From contig OZ025823.1 of the NCBI GenBank assembly GCA_964019425.1, positions 806,001-870,000 of the forward strand: 64,000 nucleotides of DNA. Reading direction: 5' to 3'. The stretch is from Flectonema sp. DT1601 (taxonomy: Eukaryota; Euglenozoa; Diplonemea; Diplonemida; Diplonemidae). Made by a program: the position numbers and the translations under genes. Below, piece after piece: positions 8,371 through 17,585 of this stretch (position 1 is the stretch's first letter; every line of letters starts with the position of its first letter). Under the pieces are notes generated by a model, which saw nothing but the letters and a program-made list of their open reading frames with translations, ran no database searches and was not told the origin of the DNA.

Positions 8371-11169
8371 TATTAATATTCTTACCGTTAAGGCTTATAT
8401 TGGGTTTTAGAGAAAGAAATCACATCAAAAATAAAATACAAGTGAGTGAGGATAAATATAAAGGTAGTTCTGGTGAATACTTAATAAGGTTTTAATTGAA
8501 TTTACGACTAGTTTCAAGTTCGGAGTGTAGCGTTGACTTCCCTGTTTTCGAATTTCTGTGTTGTATGTCAGCAGGTGAGCCAATGAAAACAATTATTGTT
8601 TTGCTATCTTCAATCAAACTTGCTACTAACAATGTATAATATATTTTTTTTTTTTTCACCCCCTTTTTTTTTTTTTTTCAAAAAGGAGAGAGACTTCAAA
8701 AAATGATTTTTCCGAACAAATCAACAAGAGGGGAGGAGGGGAGAAAAAAAAAAAAAAAGAAAAAAAAAAGAAGCGTGAGACTGTTCTTGTGCAGTTCACA
8801 AAACACTGTTTTTTTTTTCTTCTTTTTTCTTTTTTTTTCTTTCTCCTTTTATCCTCCTCTTGAACAATTATATAAGGGTTCATGTAACCCCCCCCCTTCG
8901 CTTTCAGAAAAGATGAAGACGGTTTTTACTTTAACATCTTTAGTTGAGGTACGTCTTGCAGTCTATTTTATTCAAAGAAGAGATACCGGTGGTAAAAAAC
9001 CATCAGATTGAAATGCCACACTGAGTAACCGCATCAAATGAATTGTAATTATTGTTGTAGGATAGAAATGATATTTTATTTATTTATCTCCCCCCATCTC
9101 TCTCCCCTTCCATCAAGTTTTTTTTTTTCTTCTGTTTTTCCCCAACTGGTTGGTTCAAATCTCTGGGCAAGGTGGATAGCTGAGAGCTGGTCGTTCTTCT
9201 CAAAGCTTTAAGAACACAATCTCAGTTGATTTTGTCTTATATTGATGCAGGTTATTCAATTCTGTGTGATTGGTTGATTTGATTATTTTATTTATTTGTT
9301 ATGACTGCTGTTATTTATACCAGCTTTTGAGTCGTTAGTGTCTCTCCTTTTTCCCCCATTTTTTTTTTTTTTTTTTTTTTTTTTGCTGATTTAGTTTTCC
9401 GATCACTTTTCTCACTTCCCACTTCACCTGTATAATATAATAGGATATTTGTTGGATATATTTGTTTGAATTTTTCTATTTCTCACTTCTTCCTTTTTTT
9501 TTGGTAAAAGAAGGATATCGGCGATGGGGGATACGGATGAAAGCTGATACTCCCATAAATGAGGCTTACCTATAGTTAGGTTGTTTTCGGTTGTCACTCA
9601 ACAGAAATGCTTCCCTTCCCTCTCTTCCCCAATCTCCTCTTTTGTTTTTGTTTCTATCTTAGTGTTGTTTAATTAGCGTGGAGAAATATTCTCACTCTAT
9701 ACGATAGGAAGTAGAGCAGCTTACAGTGCACGCAATGTAATAAGCTTTGTATTAAAAGTAATGTAAGCACATGTAGATTGTTGCCCTCCCTGCTTTTTAA
9801 ACATTATTGTGGTTCACTCTAGCCCTGGCCGGGATATTAAATCGTTTTTTATGTTATTATGATGTAATTAGTGATTTGTATTTAGCAAAAAAAAAAAAAA
9901 GAATCGGCAAACTTCACTTTTTACTTACTCACTCACACTTTTATTTTGTTTGTGCGCAACCAGTAGAAAATCCTAATAAAGGAATAGGTAGTTACGCTGC
10001 CACAATTCTCTTTCTACCGAACAATGGGTTTGTAGGTACAAAAAAAAAAAAAAAAAATTAAATTATTATCGCTCTGCTTCAAGAATAGAGTATTCGTTAA
10101 TTACTAACTTCGGTGCTATCTTATAAATTTATATTCTAACTTCATCATTGGGGAGGAGGGGTCATAATTATAGAACAAAAGAAAGAAAAAAGAGAGAGAA
10201 GGAAAAAAAAAAAAAAAAAAAGAGAGTTACGATTTTCCTCCTGAATTGTGCCATATTACCTAAGACAGAGACAGAGAGAGAGAGAGAGAGAGATAGAAAA
10301 GGAAAAAAAAAAAAAGAAATCAATTTGTTAGTTAGTCGTGTTGTTTGCCTGGTCTTTCCCAGCTTCATCCCCTTCCACTTTTGTTTATTCTTCCGAAGGG
10401 GTCTGCGGTTTTACCTGTCGTTTCTCAACCACTTTTCCCGACCAACTCTCCCGTAAGGATTCTCAATCAGAAGGGAGGAGGAGGGAGGTGGTGGTATCAG
10501 CCCTCGATCCCAGGGTTAGCTCAAGTTATGGGCGATTACAATGTCAAAACCAACAGCTGATATTGGAGCGGCAAAAAGGGAGAAAAAAAAAAAAAAAGAG
10601 GAAAATTGATAAATTAATTGGTTGCGTTTTCTGCGTCAAGCGGGAGAGCTGCTTACTTGTTTTATTAAAACGGGTCACATCGAGTGATAAAAACGTTTTT
10701 TTTTCCCCTTCGATTAAGTCTTTTTCTCTTTCTGCCAGTGAGGAGTCGGCTGTGAGTTTGACTTTTTCCCCTCCCTATCAATTTATCCTCCCCATCTCAC
10801 TTTTCCGAATGTAAGTTTCTCTTCAAAAGGAGGAAGAAAAAAAAAAAAAAAAAAAATCAAATTTACACAAAACCCTTGTTGAAAACTATATTGGGCGGAC
10901 ATCAGCTTGTTGAACCCGCAGTGACCACGGTAATCACTAGCCTTTTAACTGGGTGCTATGAATTGAATTTATTTTTTTCTTCTTCTTTTTTTTTTTTTTT
11001 TCTCCAAGCCAATGCCTGGATTGTCTGCTTTGCCTCGTTGATTATTTTGTTCTCCTGCTCCCCTTTATTTTCGTTGTATTTTTCTATCCTGTACAATTGA
11101 TTTAATTTGAAATCCCTGTTTTCCCCTCCTTTTTTTTTTTTTAAAAAAAAATTTTTATTCCGGAAGGCG

Positions 11170-11201
<32 letters not shown>

Positions 11202-11761
11202 AAAACTACCCGTCTTATTGTATTCTTCTGTTTTGTAGTTAGAGTGACTGACTAATTGTGAACTCTATCAACTGCTTGTCATCAAATGACATATCGACTG
11301 ACAGGAATATATGGAGGTAGTGTATAGTAGTATTGTGTTCCTTTGAACTACACTCCCCCTCCCCTCCCCTCCCCGCCTAGCCTCAAATTCAATGTACGCC
11401 AGCCCATTCAACATATCAGCAAATGATTATTTTTTTTAATCTTATCTTTTATATTCCTTTTTTTTTTTTTTTTTTTTTCCTTTTTCTTTTTTTTAAAATT
11501 TTTATTACTCCTCGCTATCCCCTCACTCGATCCCCCTCTCTTGTCGCGTGATGAGTCGTATCGTGATTAACAGCATCTACGCTGTGTGATCAGTCTTGTT
11601 AATTATAATTGTTTTCCGAAAAAGTCAACAATAAGATGAAATCTTAACGTTGGGAAGAACAGTAATTACTGACAGTGTAGCTTACGATGATGGTTATTAT
11701 TTTTATTTATTATTTTAAAAGAAATTGGAATTAAGAACATGACACGAGATAATGAAATCTA
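8371..11761. other. Homopolymer-rich spacer, no gene seen
   Basis: About 3.4 kb with no supported coding region on either strand. It contains many A and T runs (for example T at about 9360-9384 and A30 at 11170-11199), a GA microsatellite at about 10270-10292, and A-run/T-run pairs that could form hairpins (near 8640-8830 and 11130-11200). Open frames of 66-158 codons here are built from Lys/Phe runs and are not believable genes. Confidence 0.7.
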
Positions 11762-11966
11762 CGACGTCCGGTATTCAAAAGCCGGCCTTGAGTAGGAGTG
11801 CGTGATCCATGCCGCGAAGGAATTGGCGTGAGCCTTTCTGGAGCGTGGATGAGTGCAGATCTTGGTTGTAGTAGCGAATATTCAATGGAGAACATTGAAG
11901 GCCGAAGTGGAGAAGGTTTCCGTGTCAACAGCAGTTGGACACGGGTCAGTCGGTCCTAAAGCAAGG
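11762..11966 (+). rRNA. Fragment of cytosolic-type LSU (25S/28S) rRNA
   Basis: About 205 bases read as eukaryotic large-subunit rRNA in order: GCCTTGAGTAGGAG, GGCGTGAGCC, TGCAGATCTTGG, GTAGTAGCGAATATTCAA, GAAGGCCGAAGTGGAGAAGG, CAACAGCAGTTGGAC and GGGTCAGTCGGTCCTAA. A local helix is kept (CCGTGT pairing with ACACGG). Flanking LSU sequence is absent on both sides: the left is AT-rich spacer, and the right runs into the 5' flank of the next gene. It is either a dispersed rRNA pseudogene or a separate piece of a fragmented rRNA. The sequence alone does not decide. Confidence 0.85.
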
Positions 11967-12046
11967 TGTAATTGCCCGCCTCAAATCACTTGTGTTTCAA
12001 TAATTTATTATTATCCTTTTTTCAACAGAACCCGTCAGATCACAAG

Positions 12047-14641
12047 ATGGGGAAAAGATTGCAACCATCAGTCACGAATAAAATATCGAGGGAAGTGATG
12101 AGCTTGAATGCTGCATCTCCAAAAAGAGGAAATAATGGCAACAGCAATAACAACGGCAACAATAACAACGCCAGGCAAAATACCGCAAATAGCGGTCAAA
12201 GTCAAAGAAGAAAAGACGATCAACAAGAGTGGGGAAATAATAAATCGAGGCAGAAGATATTTACAAAACAACAAGATGTTGATCAAAGAGAAGGTCCTCT
12301 CCAAAGGGACAACCCTGCCTATAATTCTAACAAACAGAGAGGTGTTGCAAATACTCAGCAAGAAGGTCCACAGCCACCCAAATCGAAGTCTGCTAGGAAC
12401 GCTAGGAATAAGCGAAAGTGGGACAAAGACGACCGCATCGCCAAGGAAAGGGAAGCAGCTAGAAAGCGAAGAGAACGTGAGGGTCGAGAACAAGAAGAAC
12501 GACGACGAGAGAACGAAAAGGCAGAAGCTTCAGCACAACAACGAGAACGAGATCACCAGGAAATGCAACAGCTCGAGCACTCACGGGAGGCAACGCGAAA
12601 ACAAGAACGCGCCAACGAAGCCGCTAGAATCCAAGAGTCTCACGAAAGACAGCAACGAAAAGAGGAATTCCGCCGTAAAGAGCAAGCCCACCAGAAACAA
12701 GAATCACACAATCGACAACTAATGTCAACTAGAATTCAAGAAGATCAACAAAGACAACGTCACCAGGAGGAACAAGCTGCTCGAAAAGCAGAAGCCCTCC
12801 GACTGGAAAAAGAAAAGGAAGCTGCTCGTGAAAGGGAGGAATCCCAACGCAGGGAACAGGCAGCCCGCAAGAAGGAAGCACTCCGCTTGGAACAAGAACG
12901 GGAAGCAGCTCGTGGAAGAGAAAGGGAAGCAGCTCGTGAAAGGGAAAGGGAAGCCGCGCGGGAAAGGGAAAGGGAAGTACGGGAAAGAGAAAAAGAAGCA
13001 GCTCGGGAAAGAGAAAGGGAGGAATGTGAAAGAAAGGCTGCACTCGAAAGAGAGGAAACCTTCCGCAGAGAAGAAGAAAAGGAAGAAAAGCTACGCAATG
13101 TCAAAGACGAACAGGAAGTGACTGTTAACGACAGAGAAGAACGTGCGATCAGCTCCGAAGCGAGGCAACCATCCGTTAGCAGTGATCCAGTGACCAGAGA
13201 GCCATCATTACAACTTATAAAGGAACCAGAACTTGTTATACGACCTCCGGTTGTTCGTAACTTTGGCATTCAAAATAGAGTGAGGAAGGAAATGGCGCAA
13301 AGTCTTGTCGAATTATTAATGGCCTGTAAGTACCTTCCTGAACAGGACCTGTTTCAAAAAGAAAAGAGAAAACTGCCCGACCGCCCAATTGCTTCCGACT
13401 CTGATGAATCCTGTGATTCGAAAAAAAGATTAAAGCGACACAAAACTGATGAAATATCCGACCAGGATACGGAAGTGGATCTGACATTTGATGAAGAAAT
13501 GAGCAACGCTGACAGCACTCATTGGGAATGTCCTTTTATATTGCAGTCGACTTTGAATGAGGCTGCTATCTCTCGTGCGGTTGAAAGAGATGATGTGCCT
13601 GCGGATATGAAATCTATTTCTTGGGGACCTTCTTCTTACTTAACAACTTCATGGGATTTCACGTTATCTGATCATGATGAATCGTATTGTGGATTATTCA
13701 AAGCAACGTTTCTACAACCTCCTCCTGATCAATCATCTTCTGAATTACCAACATCACTAAAAGGATGGTGTGTACCAAGATCACAATGTCTTAATACGGT
13801 TGTTAATAATATGCACAAGCCAGGTGAACATCACGTATCGATCACTCCAACGGCATTCGTTGGGGGTAAGATTATCAATATGTTGGCGAACCTGAATAGG
13901 GTAATCCTGGCACCGATATCGTCGAATAGCGCTTACGTCTTAATTGTGATACCGATAGCGACTGATGGGATTGATGAAGAGCCTAAAGCTGTTGGGTATA
14001 TTACTACTTTAGAAAAGATATCAGAAAGTAGAGGAGATAGGCAATCAGGTAAGAAAGATATCATCGTTCAATTGGAAGGTAATTTACTAGTCTATGTCGC
14101 TGATGATGAGAAGTATGACTGTAGTGATGTAGATGATCCTCGTTGCATTTTCAAATCAAAAATTCCAAAAAAAACAAAAAAATCACCCTCGGTACTGAAC
14201 CTTGCTGGTGGAGGTCAGATTTACGCAGCTGATGGCTGCGGTCAATTCTTAAATCTGATGTGCATGTATTACTACGTTACTTTTGTGACGTCAGCGTCGT
14301 CGGCATTTGCTCAAGAATGCCTTGAAGCGATGGGTATCAAATACACAAATTACACAGTGGTCAGTCTCACTGATGTGCACAGGTATTCTCTAGAGTCTGA
14401 TAGGGTAGTTCCAAGGGTTCAAAAAACACTTCGTAATTTCATTCCTCTTCTGTTCTCATTAGATGACAGCCCAAGTATTATTGCTGATACTAGTTCTAGC
14501 TGGCCTCAGGATCATGAGTCGTTATTGTTGTCGAATCTCGTGCATACTGATTCTGATTTTTGGTCTCCAAATTTACAAAATTGGACCCGTGTTTTGCAGA
14601 GGCTCAGCAGGCAACAGGATAAGGTCCTATCAACAATGTGA
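12047..14641 (+). CDS. Large charged coiled-coil protein of unknown function
   Basis: 864 residues from the ATG at 12047, which follows the acceptor ttcaacag (AG at 12027-12028); the frame is open farther upstream but has no ATG there. Residues about 20-120 are Asn/Gln/Lys-rich and disordered. Residues about 125-385 are an uninterrupted Arg/Glu/Ala/Gln helix with short repeats such as EAAREREREAAR, probably a single alpha-helix or coiled coil. An acidic stretch at about 455-485 is followed by a mixed globular C-terminal half (about 490-864) that I do not recognise. No catalytic motif or membrane segment is seen. The 5' flank contains the LSU rRNA fragment. Confidence 0.8.
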   Translation: MGKRLQPSVTNKISREVMSLNAASPKRGNNGNSNNNGNNNNARQNTANSGQSQRRKDDQQEWGNNKSRQKIFTKQQDVDQREGPLQRDNPAYNSNKQRGVANTQQEGPQPPKSKSARNARNKRKWDKDDRIAKEREAARKRREREGREQEERRRENEKAEASAQQRERDHQEMQQLEHSREATRKQERANEAARIQESHERQQRKEEFRRKEQAHQKQESHNRQLMSTRIQEDQQRQRHQEEQAARKAEALRLEKEKEAAREREESQRREQAARKKEALRLEQEREAARGREREAAREREREAAREREREVREREKEAAREREREECERKAALEREETFRREEEKEEKLRNVKDEQEVTVNDREERAISSEARQPSVSSDPVTREPSLQLIKEPELVIRPPVVRNFGIQNRVRKEMAQSLVELLMACKYLPEQDLFQKEKRKLPDRPIASDSDESCDSKKRLKRHKTDEISDQDTEVDLTFDEEMSNADSTHWECPFILQSTLNEAAISRAVERDDVPADMKSISWGPSSYLTTSWDFTLSDHDESYCGLFKATFLQPPPDQSSSELPTSLKGWCVPRSQCLNTVVNNMHKPGEHHVSITPTAFVGGKIINMLANLNRVILAPISSNSAYVLIVIPIATDGIDEEPKAVGYITTLEKISESRGDRQSGKKDIIVQLEGNLLVYVADDEKYDCSDVDDPRCIFKSKIPKKTKKSPSVLNLAGGGQIYAADGCGQFLNLMCMYYYVTFVTSASSAFAQECLEAMGIKYTNYTVVSLTDVHRYSLESDRVVPRVQKTLRNFIPLLFSLDDSPSIIADTSSSWPQDHESLLLSNLVHTDSDFWSPNLQNWTRVLQRLSRQQDKVLSTM

Positions 14642-15147
14642 TCAACACTTCGCTGGTGAAATTATTATTTAAGAGAGTTCTTTAATTATTTATCTTAAGT
14701 TAAAACCTTGTCGCTCTCTCTAAGTTTACAATGTGGACAGTAGTATCAGTGAAAGGTAGTTCTTGGTAAGCTGTGGAACAGCTGTGTGCTGTCTTGAAGA
14801 TGGGAACATCTGTTTTTGGTCGAGATGAAGTTATTATTTTAATGATTCATAGTCTTCGGACGGGTCGTTGTTGTCGAAACTTGTCAAATGGGCCGTTATT
14901 TGGATGTCTCTGAAATTTATTTTTTTCTCGGCTAACCTGCTCGCCAAAAAAAAAAAAAAAATAGGCCTTTGCTGTTTTTTTTTCTAAAAAAAAAAAAAAA
15001 ATTCGTTACTTTTGCACTACATGTTCTTCTCCGTTCGGTTTTTTATTTTTTAAAAAACAAAAAAAAAAAAAAAAAAAAAAACTTAGTTTTTTCATTTGTT
15101 TATTGTCTCTTCTTGTAGTGTTTAATTTAACAAACAGCCAACTTGGT
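14642..15147. other. Spacer, no gene seen
   Basis: AT-rich 3' flank of the coiled-coil gene with three A runs (about 14945-14962, 14987-15001 and 15058-15081). No coding region, tRNA or rRNA was recognised. Confidence 0.6.
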
Positions 15148-15391
15148 GACTGCTAACGTAGTGATGATTAATACTGTTCACCTTATCCATCACAGCTCAA
15201 CATAATGAAATAGAATGATTAATGATGTTCAACGCTGTTGCTCTGATGTACAGTTGAAATTAATATTATTCTTCTGTTTCAGTTGATTACCACAAAATGG
15301 GAACGACGGGAATCATAGACTATCCTGGGTATCCTTATATCTATTTTAAACAAAAAAATAAATGGAAACAACAAGAATGAAAGTTATGGAC
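15148..15391 (+). repeat. Tandem duplication copy 1: 5' end and splice acceptor of the PH-like gene
   Basis: A diverged copy of 15392 to about 15640. It repeats the spacer, the acceptor ttctgtttcag, the leader ttgattaccacaaa and the first 25 codons of the gene at 15562. In this copy the frame 15297-15380 runs MGTTGIIDYPGYPYIYFKQK and ends after 27 residues at TGA, so it can only encode a decoy peptide. The coding part is almost unchanged, while the spacer parts differ by several indels. Confidence 0.85.
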
Positions 15392-15640
15392 GACTGCAAC
15401 AGCGAATAGCGATTATAAATACTATTCACCTATCCATCACAGTTCAACATAATAAAATAAAACGATTGATAGAGTGCAGCGCTATTGTTGTTCTGTTTCT
15501 CTTTTCTCTGATGTACAGTTGCATTAAATATTATTATTCTGTTTCAGTTGATTACCACAAAATGGGAACGACGGGAATCATAGACTATCCTGGGTATCCT
15601 TATATCTATTTTAAACAAAAAAATAAATGGAAACAAAATA
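15392..15640 (+). repeat. Tandem duplication copy 2 (functional 5' end)
   Basis: Second copy of the unit. It contains the acceptor at 15546-15547 and the start of the complete gene at 15562. The junction with copy 1 lies at about 15391/15392 (gactgc repeated at 15148 and 15392). Confidence 0.82.
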
Positions 15641-16596
15641 GAAGAATGAGAGTTATGAATGACGTAATCTTCCTTGAAAAATACGACGAGAAGAGGAAAG
15701 GATTTATAAAAACAAATGGGAATTGGAAATTTCCGTTAAGAGAAATTACAGCAATAAGAGAATTTATGATCGAAGTTAGGGAAGCCCTCCCATTTAGAAG
15801 GGAAGGAAGTATTGATTACAGATATGGTCCACTCGGGATACGACTCCAACATCGAATTCCTTCAAGGAGTTGGGAAATAGCCTTGGCTGATGAAGATGAA
15901 AAGAAAGAAGTAATCACATGGTTGAATAATACTTTTTCATCAAAATTTAATTTCTCAAGAAATGATTCTCATACCAAAGCTCTAGAGGACTATTCTTCAA
16001 TTCTGAGAGATGCTGAAGCTGATGCTCCGCTACCACCTGGTTCAAAAACATCAAAAAAAGAAAAAGTCACCACAGCACCACTGAAGTCAATCTTAAGACA
16101 AAAAAGTGTAGTGTCGACAGGTCAGCCTTCACCAGCAAGGAATCCTTCAATATTTTATAATAAAACTTCGATACCGAAACCATTCGATCCATCAATTGAA
16201 CGGAGAGTTGACACTGATGGGTTAGCTTACACAGTTGAGCAATTCGTTGAATTTTATGGTCCTAATGAAGGACCTATTCGCTGGAAGCGGAGTTTAATGG
16301 CTCCGGGTGGCTCTGCTGCGTATTCGGTGATGACTCCATACCAAGTTACTGAAAGACAGCCATTGAGACGTCCTAGAAGTATTTCACCTTCTCGAGCTTT
16401 TATAAAAGATTCTGAGAGTTTATATCCACCTCCTCAGTTGCTTCATCCTTCAGAAGGTAATCATCCAAATCAACGACATTCAAAGAGAAGTATAATTCAC
16501 GTTTATCCTTCTCCTGATGAAATAGACAGGTCTTCTAATCACATAATTGAATCCCCTTCAATTGGAGGGCGGAATAATCAATTCACATACTTCTGA
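15562..16596 (+). CDS. PH-like domain protein of unknown function
   Basis: 344 residues. The start is ATG 15562, 14 bases after the acceptor gtttcag (AG at 15546-15547); the frame extends farther 5' but only with a TTG. Residues about 20-135 look like a pleckstrin-homology-type fold: alternating strands (IYFKQKNKWKQNRRMRVM, a basic patch, GIRLQHRI) ending in an amphipathic helix with a Trp (EEKKEVITWLNNTF-like). The rest is a low-complexity Ser/Pro/Arg tail. The PH call is by shape only, with moderate certainty. The next gene (17586) also starts with PH-like segments, so the two may be related or act together. Its 5' end is tandemly duplicated upstream. Confidence 0.72.
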   Translation: MGTTGIIDYPGYPYIYFKQKNKWKQNRRMRVMNDVIFLEKYDEKRKGFIKTNGNWKFPLREITAIREFMIEVREALPFRREGSIDYRYGPLGIRLQHRIPSRSWEIALADEDEKKEVITWLNNTFSSKFNFSRNDSHTKALEDYSSILRDAEADAPLPPGSKTSKKEKVTTAPLKSILRQKSVVSTGQPSPARNPSIFYNKTSIPKPFDPSIERRVDTDGLAYTVEQFVEFYGPNEGPIRWKRSLMAPGGSAAYSVMTPYQVTERQPLRRPRSISPSRAFIKDSESLYPPPQLLHPSEGNHPNQRHSKRSIIHVYPSPDEIDRSSNHIIESPSIGGRNNQFTYF

Positions 16597-17585
16597 TAAC
16601 TCGGAGTGTTGGATTGTTCAAACTAACAGACTGATTGACTTATTCGATATCTGTTTTGATAACCTTTTTGTATAATTTAATGGGAATTAAGCAATGCATA
16701 TCTCTGTTGTGATGTTTTACTTGCTTGCTTCCTTTTTGGAGGACAGTGGTGGTGGTGGTCGCATATTTTTTCCTTTTCCCCTTTTTTTTTTTCTTTTCTT
16801 TTTTTTGTATTTTTGATCAGTTTTGTTTATTTAAACCCTTAGTAGTATTTTATCTTTTTATTGTTTTTCTGTTTGTTGGTAATTATTAGTTCGATTGACA
16901 GTAGCAAGCTGCTGTTCTAAACTAATGCCGCTGGTGTATTTTATTTCGGCGCGGGATTCTTTGCTCAGCTAAAGTTTCCCTAAGCTGCCTCACAATTCAA
17001 TATAAACACTAGCATGTGCGTGTGTGTGTGTGTGGTGGGTAGACACATCGAACTCTACCTCACTTTTTATTCTCTTATCAATTTTTGCGGTTTTTTTTTT
17101 CGTGAACAATCGCAGTTGAAGGTGGTTTTTTTCTGTTATTATTTTTTTGGTTCATTTCTTTGTTACTTATTTTTACTAAAACTACGAAAAGGAATAGATA
17201 GTGGAGTGAGTTGTCCTTCCCTTTGTAGTTTTTATTTATTTATTTATTTATTTTTCAAATTTTATGCGCACTCTGTGACATTGATGATGTCTGTCGTTCT
17301 ATTTACAAAAATCTCAGTTTGGGTAGTGTTGTAAAAGTAGGTACCCTGCTCACAACATCACAAAAAGAACATAAACTGTGTAATAACCTTTTGTGTTTCT
17401 CATGATCTGAAGAGTGTTGTATGAAATGGTGAAGTAGGTTTTTTTTTTTAGATTTCCTTCCTTCCTTCCTTTTTTTTTTTTTTTTTTTTTGTTTGTGTTG
17501 TTTGATTGTACCTCAACTGTAGTTTTTTAGTTGTTAATTGACTAGATCTGAGTTTAATATTATTCACAACAGGATTTCTTTCACG
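16597..17585. other. Spacer with 5' acceptor of the next gene
   Basis: About 1 kb, T-rich. It has a GT microsatellite at about 17017-17034, an ATTT repeat near 17230-17250 and a T run at about 17471-17490. The acceptor tattcacaacag (AG at 17571-17572) lies 13 bases before the next ATG. No gene is seen. Confidence 0.6.

Noticed and set aside
8703-9011. Lys/Phe-rich frames around A and T runs (also 10148-10456, 24961-25362, 31982-32209, 50391-50645)
   Set aside because: Produced by homopolymer runs, with no plausible protein composition.
9140-9200. tRNA-like B-box (GGTTCAAATC)
   Set aside because: No matching A-box or acceptor stem can be placed at the right distance.
10338-10814. 158-codon + frame in the 8.4-12 kb spacer
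   Set aside because: Ser/Lys/Phe-rich translation of homopolymers and C/T tracts; no domain, no conserved pattern, and two other frames are open over parts of it.
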